A DNA stretch of 64,000 nt from Paralithodes platypus (lineage: Eukaryota > Arthropoda > Malacostraca > Decapoda > Lithodidae): the NCBI GenBank assembly GCA_032716605.1, contig CM064519.1, positions 24,266,191-24,330,190 on the forward strand, given 5' to 3'. Numbering within the stretch: position 1 is the stretch's first letter; each line of letters starts with the position of its first letter. The position numbers and the translations under genes were made by a program. This document shows positions 53,240 to 63,506 of the stretch, piece after piece. The notes below the pieces were generated by a model. That model did no database searches and was not told the DNA's origin. It saw nothing but the letters and a program-made list of their open reading frames with translations.

Positions 53240-53833
53240 TTAACCTAACAAGTACGCATGGGGGTAATTGGAAACGTCCCCCTGTGCTGACGTATTTGAG
53301 GTGTTTCCGTCACTAAAATATTCATTGTACCATTAATAGCATTAATACTTATCCATATGCGCCTATTATGGGTTGATTATAAAGGTATTAACCTGAAACA
53401 ACAATAAAACGAGTGAAAACAGCGTTTGGATGGTCAAAATCGGAGATATAGCCCGCGAGTTGTATAATGTATGGGTGAGGCAAGCTGCTTTCCCGCCAAT
53501 TTCCCCCAAGGCCACTGAGACACAGTCGATCGATACTCTCTCTCTCTTGCACTCGCTTGCCATCAGTGATGACAACACCCTGCTTGCAACTCGCTAATGT
53601 TAGCACGAAAATATACCTCAGAATAAGGGAATAACAGGGAAAATAGGTGATAACTGAAGGAGAGGAGGAAAGTGGGGAAGGAGGGGAGGTAGAGGACTGA
53701 GATTTTGCATGGCCCAGGGGCCAATTTTTTTTTTCTATGTCAAAAGTTGATTTTTTTTTTCACTCACTCTTAAGAGTCTCCCCGCAGTCCGCCGGGGGAA
53801 CTCTTAAGAGTCTCCCGGCAGTTCCCGGGTTAA
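53240..53833 (-). mobile_element. TTAA-flanked element, family T1, copy 3 (586 bp)
   Basis: TTAA 53240-53243 and 53830-53833, ends CCTAACAAGTACGCATGG and CAGTTCCCGGG. Copy A shows the empty site near 26250-26270 (ATTAATATTAATAATAGAAA). The A/T tract in this copy is short (TTTTTTTTT). Confidence 0.92.
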
Positions 53834-53984
53834 TACAGTAATAGAAAAAGAAAAAGATAAACAATAAATACAGACAAAAAACAATAAATACAGACAAAAA
53901 GTAAGCAGAGGTTATACAAGAAACTTCAAGTTAAAAATGCTTGATTAAAATTATTGATGTCAAATTTTAGAATACAGTCACAAT

Positions 53985-55635
53985 CTATCTATCTATCTAT
54001 CTATCTATTGCCTGACGCCATGATCCCCGAAGGGGTGGCCACGAACGAACTGCCCCCATGCACCTCTGTCCCCAGTCAGTCGACGCCCCTCCCCCCAACC
54101 AGCACCGCCCTCGTTCATGTACTTCCTCACTCCATCCTTCCACCTCATATTCGGTCTACCTCTCCCTCTCTGTCCCTCCACCTCGCTCTCGTACACCCTC
54201 TTAGTCATTCTCTCGCTTTCCATACGTTCCATATGGCCGAACCATCTCAAGTTGTTCCTTTTCACACTTTCCAGCACATCTACCTCCACACCACACCTCC
54301 TTCTTACTTCCTCATTAGTCTGTCTATCCCTCCATGTAACTCCGCACGCACTCCTTAAGTAATCATTTCCACTGCTCTCACTCTTGGTCTGAGTCTCTCA
54401 ACCAACGTCCATGCTTCGCTTCCGTAAGTCAGTGTCGGGATTACCACACTGTCATGCAAGGACTTCTTCACTTCCATACTGACCACCCTATTTCTTGTTA
54501 CTGCTTTTAGCGTTCCTACAACCCTCTTCCCCTGTTGTACCCTCTTCCGCACTTCTTCATCCATAGTCCCATCTTTACTCAACATACTGCCCAGATACTT
54601 AAAAGAGTTGACGATCTCCATAGCCTGACCGTTCAGCTTCACCTCACACTCTGTGACTTCACCCCTTTCGAAGACCATAACCTTGCTCTTCCCCGTATTT
54701 ACCTTCAAATTCCGTTTTTCGCACACTGTTCCAAACTCATTTACCAGACCCTGCAACTCCCATTCATTATCACTCATCAGAACTGTATCATCCGCAAACA
54801 GCAGTATAGGTAGCTTCCACTCAATTCCCTCCCTTTTCAGCGATACACCAACATCCACTGCTCTTGATAGTATTTCTTTCATGACTCCATCCATATATAC
54901 AGTAAACAACCACGCGGACATCACACCCGTTTCAAACCAACATTCAGGTCAAAGAACTCGCTCTGCTCACTCTCCACACGTACTGCCGCCTTTGCACCCT
55001 CATACATACTCTTCACTGCTTTCAGCAACTTGCCCTCTACTCCGTATATTCTTAGTACTTTCCACAAACCTTCTCTATCCACTCTGTCATAAGCCTTCTC
55101 CAAGTCCATAAAGGCAACATACACCTTTTGTTTCTTCTCCAGATACTTCTCCACAACACAATTCAGGGTAAAAATCTGATCTACACATCCTCTTCCCTTC
55201 CTAAAACCTCCCTGCTCATTGCCTATCCATTTCTCCGTTCTCACTCTCACTCTCTCAATCACTACCCTACTGTATACCTTCCCTACTACGCTTAGAAGAC
55301 ATATTCTTCGGTGGTTACCACACACTCCTCTTTCCCCTTTGCCCTTATATAGGGGTACTATTATGCCAGTCTTCCAGTCATCGGGTGCACTCCCCTTCTC
55401 CCATGCTAGTTTGCACATTTTCCATACCCATTCTATCACTATCTCACCACCATACCTCAACATTTCCCCACACACTCCATCTGTTCCTGGTGCTTTCCCC
55501 AACTTCACTCTTTTCATGGCTTCCCACACTTCTGACCTCCTGATCCCCACCTCCTCCTCCACTACTTCTCTTCTTCTCCCTCCCATACCATATCCAGCTA
55601 TGTTTGCTGGCTCTTCATTCCTTACATTTAGCAAC
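53985..55635 (-). mobile_element. RTE-type LINE copy 1, 5'-truncated, (GATA)n 3' end
   Basis: The 3' end at left: (CTAT)n on the plus strand, then TTGCCTGACGCCATGATCCC and CGAAGGGGTGGCC. TCACAAT at 53978-53984 and 55636-55642 is the target duplication; copy A has the single uninterrupted TAGTCACAATAATTGACC near 26398. The 5' end lies inside the RT N-terminus. Confidence 0.88.
54005..55635 (-). pseudogene. RTE copy 1 reverse transcriptase (5'-truncated, frameshifted)
   Basis: Minus strand, in order: VWEAMKRVKLGKAPGTDGVC, DDWKTGIIVPLYKGKGERG, RRICLLSVVGKVYSRVVIER, NEQGGFRKGRGCVDQIFTL, VAFMDLEKAYDRVDREGLWK (motif A). After a shift near 54925 come LPILLFADDTVLMSDNEWEL (motif C), SFKYLGSMLSKDGTMDEEVR, LTYGSEAWTLVERLRPRV, then LRWFGHMERMESERMTKRVY and GRPNMRWKDGVRKYMNEGG to the stop at 54005. 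GSEAWT and LRWFGH boxes are RTE landmarks. The endonuclease is absent through truncation. Confidence 0.88.
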
Positions 55636-55642
55636 TCACAAT

Positions 55643-56056
55643 AATTGACCCTAAAAAGATTAAATTTATGGAACAATTTACTTGCCTCAAAACCTCTGTC
55701 TACTAAGAGTCTGTATAGTAACCTAGCTCTAGCCCAAAAGTCATCTACTTTAGTGCAGATTTTACAAAATCTTATTAACTGGGAATAAAAACAATTATAA
55801 GTTATTTTACTATCGATATTACTACTAGGGAAAGGAAAGTTTATTACGTTAAAATTAAAATCATCAACTTTGTGATATACTTTAAGTATGCACTGTTCAT
55901 TAACAATCTCTATATTTATATCAAGAAAATTTTCAACTTTATAATTTACGTTACATTGTGTGAGGGGAATAGAATTAGGGTAAATAAGTTTAGCAACTTG
56001 ATTAAAATTTAACAAATTGCAAACAAGAATATCATCAATATATCTACTATTATTAC
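55643..56056 (-). pseudogene. Penelope-like RT C-terminal segment (copy B)
   Basis: The minus frame reads NQVAKLIYPNSIPLTQCNV, ENFLDINIEIVNEQCILKVY, NCFYSQLIRFCKICTKVDDF, WARARLLYRLLVDRGFEASK and LFHKFNLFRVN, the region after the YIDD box. In this copy the frame runs without a break into the RTE insertion, producing a fused frame that continues to 54921. Confidence 0.75.
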
Positions 56057-56685
56057 TTAACCTAACAAGTGCGCATGGGGGTAATTGGAAACGTCCCCCT
56101 GTGCTGACGTATTTGAGGTGTTTCCGTCACTAAAATATTCATTGTACCATGAATAGCATTAATACTTATCCATATGCGCCTATTATGGGTTGATTATAAA
56201 GGTATTAACCTGAAACAACAATAAAACTAGTGAAAACAGCGTTTGGATGGTCAAAATCGGAGATATAGCCCGCGAGTTGTATAATGTATGGGTGAGGCAA
56301 GCTGCTTTCCCGCCAATTTCCCCCAAGGCCACTGAGACACAGTCGATCGATACTCTCTCTCTCTTGCACTCGCTACCCACCAGTGATGAAAACACCCTGC
56401 TTGCAACTCGCTAATGTTAGCACGAAAATATACCTCAGAATAAGGGAATAACAGGGAAAATAGGTGATAACTGAAGGAGAGGAGGAAAGTGGGGAAGGAG
56501 GGGAGGTAGAGGACTGAGATTTTGCATGGCCCAGGGGCCAAAAAAAAATAAAAAAATAAAAAAATAAAAATATATATTTTTGTTTTCGATGTCAAAAGTT
56601 GATTTTTTGTTTCACTCACTCTTAAGAGTCTCCCCGCAGTCCGCCGGGGGAACTCTTAAGAGTCTCCCCGTAGTTCCCGGGTTAA
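56057..56685 (-). mobile_element. TTAA-flanked element, family T1, copy 4 (621 bp)
   Basis: TTAA 56057-56060 and 56682-56685. Copy A has the empty site near 27895-27915 (ATTACTTAACAATTTAGCAA). It is nearly identical to copies 1 and 3 apart from the A/T tract and a CTACCCACC change near 56373. Confidence 0.93.
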
Positions 56686-56945
56686 CAATTTAGCAAGTGC
56701 TAATTTTTCTGGGATTTTATTTTTCTTGCTACTGTCAACTAAGTCTTTTATATATTTAAATTCTAAAGCAAGCAAAAATAAGTCTGCAATTATAGGGCTA
56801 GCATTTCCACCCATAGGAATTCCTAATATTTGTTTGAAAATGTAAGGCCCGAATCTAACATAAGTATTGAAAAGGAGGAATTTAATGGCATCTTTAAGTT
56901 TAGTTCTATCAAAATATACAGAACTAGTGGGAGTAGAGCTAAGTG
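56686..56945 (-). pseudogene. Penelope-like RT fragment (copy B)
   Basis: Corresponds to 27903-28150 of copy A, including the GIPMGGNASPLIADLFL box. Here the bases CTAAGTC near 56738 keep the frame that copy A has lost. The sequence ends abruptly at 56945. Confidence 0.75.
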
Positions 56946-57133
56946 TATATATATAGAGTATATATAGAAAGAAAACCAGAGTTGAAATTATATAGGCAGA
57001 GCATAACTTTTAACCGTTATTGTACAGCCAAACTGAAACTATATAGATTGCTGAATACCTTAATGGTGATTTGTATGAAATCTAGACAGAGAGACATTAA
57101 CTCGACACTTCTAGAACGTGAAACAAATAGTAA
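56946..57133. other. Unassigned interval
   Basis: AT-rich DNA with a short TATA repeat at the broken end of copy B. No gene is seen. Confidence 0.35.
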
Positions 57134-57361
57134 TAAGCCTTTGAGGATTATGACACATTTTTACAGTACTGTATATTCTGGCTATCATTAGGCAATTTTA
57201 TTCCGTTTTGAAAGGCCTTTTAACAGTCAAAGGGGTAAAAACTATCTCAATCATCCCTCTGACTCCCACAATTCCTTCCTAAACTGAATAAAATAGTCTA
57301 ATGAATAGTAATGATGGCCAAAATAAACTGTTAAAATGCGTCATAATGCTCGAGGGGTTAA
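57134..57361. mobile_element. FB5 foldback, complete copy (228 bp)
   Basis: The left arm CCTTTGAGGATTATGACACA, then TATTCTGGCTATCATTAGGC, pairs with the right arm (AATAGTCTAATGAATAGTAA near 57290; AAAATGCGTCATAATGCTCG at 57333). It ends GAGGGGTTAA. The shape is an almost perfect hairpin and there is no coding. Confidence 0.75.
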
Positions 57362-57726
57362 GCTGGTATCACACGAGCGCCTTTTCCATCAACAAATATT
57401 CTTAATGCTGGTCTGGCAGCTGATGAGGTTAACTTTTTATATAATTCTCTCACACAAATAAATCTAGTTTCCAATACCAATGCAAAATATCCCAAAAATT
57501 TTGACCATTGAATGTTGGCGATAAAAGCTCTCCTGTGATACCAGCTTTAGTCACAAACTAGGATTGTCAAGGACAAGAAAGAAAAACTTGAAAATACCGG
57601 TACACAAGGTTGTCGGCGAAATAATATTGACCCTATGCTTAAGATTCTACACTTTGGCGATCAACCTCGACGAGATATATTGTAGTTACATTCTAAAGGA
57701 AAGTATATATTGCACATCCAAAGTCT
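57362..57726. other. Unassigned interval
   Basis: No named repeat. A short plus-strand frame near 57564 is unconvincing. Confidence 0.35.
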
Positions 57727-57830
57727 TAACCCCTTCTGTACCGGCGACGTCTTTGTAATTTGATTTTAGCTATACAGTATTTAGAAGATTTAGTCCAGTT
57801 TAAGAAGAATCTGTGACAGTAAAGGGGGTT
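57727..57830. mobile_element. FB5-like element, left part, split by LINE5
   Basis: TTAACCCCTTCTGTACCGGC, then TTAGAAGATTTAGTCCAGTT and AGAATCTGTGACAGTAAAGGGG. After LINE5 it resumes GGGTTAAGAGAGATAGTTCG at 59891 and is then split again by RTE copy 2. AGTTCGAAGCCT also appears inverted at 15609. Confidence 0.6.
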
Positions 57831-59897
57831 GTTGTTGTTGTTGTTGTTCCCTAAGCTGCCTGGCCGAACAGCCCCGAGTCCCTGAGAAAGGCCATGGCCA
57901 CGATCGGGCTTTCCCACAGAGCTCTCATTGAGTGTAGATTGTGTTGTTGGCGTAAGTGGTTGTGTAAAATGCAGTCTTCTATGATGTGTTTAATGGTATG
58001 GGGTGCTGTGTTACATCCCGGGCAGGATGTCGACAATGGAGTCATCCAGTCTCTTCTGATAGCTCAGGAGAGCTGGATGGTGTCCGCATCTCAGCCTGGC
58101 CAGGTGGACTCTGTCCTCGCGAGGAAGGGAGAATTCGGAAGGATGGATTTCGGGAGGTCGTGCATGCAGCTGCGTGTTGTCTGTGAGTGAGTGGATGGAT
58201 CGGTGAGAGATATGAGTATGGATGTGCTTCTGGAAGTTGGTTCGGGGTGGGCAGGGAGGGAGAGAGGACAATAATTGTGTGTGATACCGTGTGCTGGGTG
58301 TTGTTTTGATATTTCTTGGTGTCTGTGGGTGTGTTGCCATGTAGTTTAGTGGGTGGTCTTGGTTCGTGGAGGCTGCTGCCAGGAATTGAGTGCCTCTCAT
58401 GTCCAGATGGTCTTTGACTTTGAGGATTTTGGTTTCTTGATGTAGGTGATCTGTGGGTGCAGTAGCTGTGCAGCCTGTAATGATCTTCAGGGCTTTGTTT
58501 TGAATAGTCTGTAAGGTCTTATGATGTGTTTCAACTAGGTTAGAAGCCCAGGCTGGGCTTGCGTATTCCATCACTGATCTTATGTATTGTTTATATACTG
58601 TGGTGGTAGTTTCTTTGTTGTGTCCAAATTTGTGTGAGCAAGTGACCTGAGGGCGTTAAGTCTGGGTGTCAGTGTCTTTTTAATGTTTGTGGTGTGCTGT
58701 TTGAATGTCATATGAGTATCATATGTTACTCCTAGGATTTTGGGTGTGTGTGTATGTGTTAGGGGTGTGTTGTTTATGGTGAGTTGAGGGATGTATTCGT
58801 GTTCTCCTGTCCAACTTGTGAGCAGGGTTGCGGTGGGTTTGGCTGGGGCTAGATTAAGTCTGTTTGTAGTGCACCAGCCATGTAGTGTGTTGAGATAGGG
58901 TTGAAGGAGATCTGTTGCTCTTTTTGGGTCATGGTGTGTGCATGTGAGTGTTATGTCATCTGCATAGGAGGCTAAGTTTATTTGGGGCGTATTGGGTGTA
59001 GTTATATCGTGCATGTACAGATTGAAGAGTGCGGGCGATAGGACGGATCCTTGTGGGACTCCGTTTGGAAAGTTTCTGATTTTAGATGACTGACCGGCAA
59101 AAGATACATGTGCACATCTGCCTGATAGGAAGTTGGCCAGCCACCTTTTTGTGTTGTTGTGCATGTTTGTGTTGTAGATTTTGTTTGTTAGGTTGTGGCG
59201 GGGGATGGCATCGAAGGCTTTACTAATGTCGAGTGTGGCTAATAGTGATCTGTGTGGTGGTCTAGCCGAGTTGATGCCGTCGAAAGCTCTCTGTGTAAGG
59301 TCTGTGAGAAGAGTGTTTGTGGAGTGCAGTGGCCTAAAGCCATGTTGTGTTGGAGCTAGGGGTAGGTCAGGTGTAATTAGTTGTAATACTAGGCGTTCCA
59401 TGACTTTGGAGGGTGAGCAAAGGAGTGTGATGGGGCAGTGCGAGGAGGGTAGCGTGGGGTCTTTGTTGGGTTTGGGGAATGTGATGATGATACCATGCTT
59501 CCAAATGTCTGGTATTGTGTTGTGTGAATAGCTGTAGTTTGATATGTTAGTGAGTGCTTGTATGCCTTGTGGTCCCAGGTGTCTGAGGTGTATGTTGCTT
59601 ATGTTGTCTAGGCCACAGGCGGGTGAGTGCTTGAGATTGTTGATGATATGCTTTGTCTGGTGATTGGTGAAGGGTGTATAGTCAGGGTCTGTGGGGAATT
59701 GTCTCTTACGTCGGATGACATGTCGGTCGTCTTTGTGAGGTTTTAGGTGGCTGACATGTGAGAAGTGATTGATGAGAGTGTTTGCTTGTTGTTTACATGA
59801 AGGAGTAGAGTCTGTTGTTGTGATTGCAGCATGTGATTGTGTTGTGTTGCTGTTGGAAAGTGTGATGCTGTTTAGTGTTTTTGTAGTAAAGGGGGTT
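57818..59897 (-). mobile_element. LINE5, 5'-truncated, (AAC)n tail, 13-bp target duplication
   Basis: AGTAAAGGGGGTT at 57818-57830 and 59885-59897 flanks 57831-59884. The plus-strand (GTT)n at 57831-57848 is its 3' tail. The element was inserted within an FB5-like repeat. Confidence 0.9.
57851..59880 (-). pseudogene. LINE5 reverse transcriptase and C-terminal region
   Basis: Minus strand: MERLVLQLITPDLPLAPTQH, GFRPLHSTNTLLTDLTQRAF, ATLDISKAFDAIPRHNLTNK (motif A), FPNGVPQGSVLSPALFNLYM (motif B), NLASYADDITLTCTHHDPKR (motif C), TPKILGVTYDTHMTFKQH. A frame break near 58605 is followed by MEYASPAWASNLVETHHKTL, IQNKALKIITGC and REDRVHLARLRCGHHPALLS. After a break near 58015, CPGCNTAPHTIKHIIEDC (a zinc-knuckle-like cluster) leads to SGLFGQAA. 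The part above 59401 still reads IWKHGIIITFPKPNKDP and is truncated before the endonuclease. A Jockey/I-group LINE by layout. Confidence 0.88.
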
Positions 59898-60280
59898 AAG
59901 AGAGATAGTTCGAAGCCTATCTATCTATCTATCTATTGCCTGATGCCGTGATCCCCGAAGGGGTGGCCACGAACGAACCGCCCCCATGCACCTCTGTCCC
60001 CAGTCAGTCGACGCCCCTCCCCCCAACCAGCACCGCCTTCGTTCATGTACTTCCTCACTCCATCCTTCCACCTCTCATTCGGTCTACCTCTCCCTCTGTC
60101 CCTCCACCTCGCTCTCGTACACCCTCTTAGTCATTCTCTCGCTTTCCATACGTTCCATATGGCCGAACCATCTCAAGTTGTTCCTTTTCACACTTTCCAG
60201 CACATCTACCTCCACACCACACCTCCTTCTTACTTCCTCATTAGTCTGTCTATCCCTCCATGTAACTCCGCATGCACTCC

Positions 60281-60743
60281 TTAACCTGACAAGCGCGATA
60301 TAGACCTAGGTGCTAGGGTAGTTATTTGTGCATTTCTAGCCCTGGATTCTGACAGAATTCGTTATATTTACAATATAAACCATTATTTGTTTTCGGTATG
60401 CTTTTATTTTACATATATGATGTATATATGAACCTTCAAGAGTGCTAAAATAAGTGGGAAAAGCATTTGGGTGGTGAAAAACGAAGATATTGGCCACCCG
60501 GTCATAATCTCAGGCGAGAGAGAGACACAGGCAGCCCTCCCCTCTCGCTGTCTGGGAGTCAACTGAGACGAGCGGGGCGGTGTGTGCCGGTGTCTGGGTG
60601 TTGCATAACGATCTTTTATGCAACCCACTTGTGCTACATTATCGCGGGAGAGAAAAATAACCGATAAATGATGATAATAAGAGGAAAAATAGGTGATAAT
60701 TGAGGAGGGGAGGGAGGGGAGGGGGGTGGGTGAGATTTACATG
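60281..60743 (-). mobile_element. TTAA-flanked element, family T2, copy 3, truncated
   Basis: TTAA 60281-60284, then CCTGACAAGCGCGATATAGA as in copies 1 and 2. The right end stops at TGAGATTTACATG (60743), lacking the last ~190 bp and the second TTAA; RTE sequence resumes directly (ACCACCCAATTTCTTG). A deletion removed the end of T2 together with ~124 bp of RTE. Confidence 0.85.
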
Positions 60744-62276
60744 ACCACCCAATTTCTTGTTACTGCTTTTAGCGTTCCTACAACCCTCTTCCCCTGTTGT
60801 ACCCTCTCCCGCACTTCTTCATTCATAGTCCCATCTTTACTCAACACACTGCCCAGATACTTAAAAGAGTTGACGATCTCCATAGCCTGACTGTTCAGCT
60901 TCACCTCACACTCTGTGACTTCACCCCTTTCGAAGACCATAACCTTGCTCTTCCCCGTATTTACCTTCAAATTCCGTTTTTCGCACACTGTTCCAAACTC
61001 ATTTACCAGACCCTGCAACTCCCATTCATTATCACTCATCAGAACTGTATCATCCGCAAACAGCAGTATAGGTAGCTTCCACTCAATTCCCTCCCTTTTC
61101 AGCGATACACCAACATCCACTGCTCTTGATAGTATTTTTTTCATGACTCCATCCATATACAGTATACAGTAAACAACCACGGGGACATCACACACCCCTG
61201 TTTCTAACCAACATTCAGGTCAAAGAACTCGCTCTGCTCACTCTCCACACATACTGCCGCCTTTGCACCCTCATACATGCTCTTCACTGCTTTCAGCAAC
61301 TTGCCCTCTACTCCGTATATTCTTAGTACTTTCCACAAACCTTCTCTATCCACTCTGTCATAGGCCTTCTCCAAGTCCATAAAGGCAACATACACCTTTT
61401 GTTTCTTCTCCAGATACTTCTCCACAACACAATTCAGGGTAAAAATCTGATCTACACATCCTCTTCCCTTCCTAAAACCTCCCTGCTCGTCGCCTATCCA
61501 TTTCTCCGTTCTCACTCTCACTCTCTCAATCACTACCCTACTGTATACCTTCCCTACTACGCTTAGAAGACATATTCCTCGGTGGTTACCACACACTCCT
61601 CTTTCCCCTTATATAGGGGGACTATTATGCCAGTCTTCCAGTCATCGGGTGCAGTCCCCTTCTCCCATGCTAGTTTGCACATTTTCCATACCCATTCTAT
61701 CACTATCTCACCACCATACCTCAACATTTCCCCACACACTCCATCTGTTCCTGGTGCTTTCCCCAACTTCACTCTTTTCATGGCTTCCCACACTTCTGAC
61801 CTCCTGATCCCCACTACTTCTCTTCTTCTCCCTCTCATACCATATCCAGCTATGTTTGCTGGCTCTTCATTCCTTACATTTAACAACTCACTGAAGTACT
61901 CCCTCCATCTTTCGACTCTCTTTTGCTTCTCGGCTAGCATTCTCCCATTCTTATCTTTCACACCCTTACTGTTTCCCTTGCTACTTTCCCTAACTTTCTT
62001 AGACTTCTTTCCAGAACAGTTTCTTACTCTCCCTCCATTTTACACTCAGATTCCTTCCAAATTCCTCATCTACTCTTCTCTTACTTTCCTTCACTACTCT
62101 CTTCACCACCCTCTTACTCTCCACGTACCTCGCTCGTTTCTGTCTCTCGGAATCTTCATTCCCTCTACTACCCAACCACTCTCTTATGCTTTCTTCTTTT
62201 CTTCCACAGCTATTCTTACCTCTTCTGTCCACCATGCTGTACCTTTCACTCCCCTCCCTCTTCTCCTCACTCCACA
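60744..62276 (-). pseudogene. RTE copy 2 reverse transcriptase
   Basis: Minus strand from the right: a charged linker (VKRVVKESKRRVDEEFGRN, WRESKKLFWKEV), then KNGRMLAEKQKRVERWREYF, NVRNEEPANIAGYGMRGRRR, KLGKAPGTDGVCGEMLRYGG, GNHRGICLLSVVGKVYSRVV, VAFMDLEKAYDRVDREGLWK and LPILLFADDTVLMSDNEWEL (motif C), ending at KAVTRNWV where T2 cuts it. Frame breaks occur near 61200 and 61570. The remaining C-terminus is at 59941-60280. It adds the linker upstream of RT that copy 1 lacks. Confidence 0.87.
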
Positions 62277-62309
62277 AGTTCGAAGCCTGTGTTCTTTAAT
62301 TTCATAAAT

Positions 62310-62450
62310 ATATTTTGCTAAAGCGTTGTTTCCACATAGCAAATTTGATTAGTTCTTTTGTCTGTATATTGTTCCGTCCCAGTTTTGGTTTGTTTATTTT
62401 GCAAGTTTTACATTTTAATTGCTGTAGGCCCTTTTCAACGTGAATTGAAT
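62310..62450 (-). repeat. Dispersed repeat related to the Penelope-like 3' end
   Basis: GTTTCCACATAGCAAATTTG, TGTATATTGTTCCGTCCCAG, then TTTTGGTTTGTTTATTTTGC and AAGTTTTACATTTTAA is the reverse of the 25561-25680 layout. Confidence 0.6.
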
Positions 62451-62509
62451 TGTCTAGTAGTAGCCAAAATAAAGATAAGAAGACGTCGCTGGTAAGGTTG
62501 GCCAAATAA

Positions 62510-62712
62510 GTTGTGTCGCCGCTGTCATTAAGTTTTGTTTGCTGTATGCTGTATTATTGTCTGTCAGATGTTGAATAGGGTCTGTAAAGATAGGAACATG
62601 TTTGTAACGTTGTATATCTCACTTGAAACAATGAAATAATGCTTAGATAGTGCTGATATCAATTATTGATCGAAATAGACTTGGTGTCGTGGCATCACTT
62701 ATTAGGCCGACT
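62510..62712. mobile_element. Family M MITE, copy 3 (inverted)
   Basis: TGTCTGTCAGATGTTGAATA, GGAACATGTTTGTAACG and GTCGTGGCATCACTTATTAG mirror copy 1. The left terminus is decayed. Confidence 0.6.
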
Positions 62713-62759
62713 GTACAGAACGGGTTAATGAGTGAGAAAAAGAGTATGGTCCATATTCA

Positions 62760-63180
62760 GGAAATATACCCAGTTCACTAAAGGTAGGCCAGAAAACCAC
62801 ACTCCAAACTCTTATAACTGAAAAACGGCTTCCATATTGGAGATGTTATGTCTACCATCAGGGAAGAGGTTTGAAAATGTACAGCCTATTTGCTCAATCC
62901 CTTTACAGCCCATTTGCTCAAGCCCTTTTTGTGTTTATTTCCACACAGCGATTTTGATTAGTTCTTTTGCCTTTATATTGTCTAATCCTCGCTTTGGTTT
63001 GTTTATTTTGCAAGTTTTACATTATTATTACAGAGGTGAGGGTTAACGATATCTGGTCTACCTATAATGAATAGACTATAATATACCTCCGTCCAAGGTT
63101 AACCCCTTCTGTACCAGCGACGTCTTCTTTACTTTATTCTGGCTACTATATAGACAATTTTAATCAGCCCCGTATCTTAG
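62760..63180. repeat. Cluster of small repeat fragments
   Basis: 62860-62935 has foldback fragments (AGCCTATTTGCTCAATCCCT, CCCATTTGCTCAAGCCCTTT). 62930-63030 is another inverted TTTGTTTATTTTGCAAGTTT copy. 63101-63180 (TTAACCCCTTCTGTACCAGC, TTATTCTGGCTACTATATAG) is a half FB5. Nothing is coding. Confidence 0.55.
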
Positions 63181-63299
63181 AAACACACTTAAGTACCTGG
63201 TACAGTACTTTTCTAACCCAACATTGAACAAAGATAATCCAACTGAGTGCTAAATATCATTCAGTTTCGGAAAGATCAGTATTTGATGCAGTTTGATGT

Positions 63300-63497
63300 A
63301 GTTTTTAACGCTGTGCACTCCCTTGTTTAACAGGGCTAGGGCGTGCCCTTGTTACAGGGACTTAACTGGATATTTGCCACGAATCGCTAGACTGATCTGT
63401 CCAAACTCTTGACATCTACCAATGGCACGGACTGGGATCTAACTGCCGACCTTTCGAGCAGCTGCCAGACACGCTACCGACCATGCCATGGCATTCT
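63300..63497 (-). mobile_element. Candidate tRNA-derived SINE
   Basis: On the minus strand from 63497, GCCATGGCATGGTCGGTAGC, GTGTCTGGCAGCTGCTCG and GGCAGTTAGATCCCAGTCCG resemble a tRNA gene: an A-box-like TGGTCGGTAGCG, and AGTTAGATCCC where the B box GGTTCGANNCC is expected. A body of unclear extent follows to about 63300. The B box is degraded. The cloverleaf was not folded. Confidence 0.5.
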
Positions 63498-63506
63498 TTG
63501 TTTCTG

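Larger units (their letters stand above)
52540..56945 (-). mobile_element. Penelope-like element copy B
   Basis: It parallels copy A from AAAATGTAAAACTTGCAAAC (52540) to GTAGAGCTAAGTG (56945), where it is cut off; its 5' half is missing. Three later insertions split it: T1 copies at 53240 and 56057, and an RTE LINE at 53985-55635. Copy A lacks all three, and copy B lacks copy A's own T1. Region 52380-52539 before it is unassigned. Confidence 0.85.
59907..62288 (-). mobile_element. RTE-type LINE copy 2 with 12-bp target duplication
   Basis: AGTTCGAAGCCT at 59907-59918 and 62277-62288 flanks 59919-62276. The (CTAT)n at 59919-59935 is the GATA tail. It is very similar to copy 1 but longer at the 5' end (to about 62276). 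Bases equivalent to 54357-54480 of copy 1 are missing, where a truncated T2 element sits. Confidence 0.92.
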
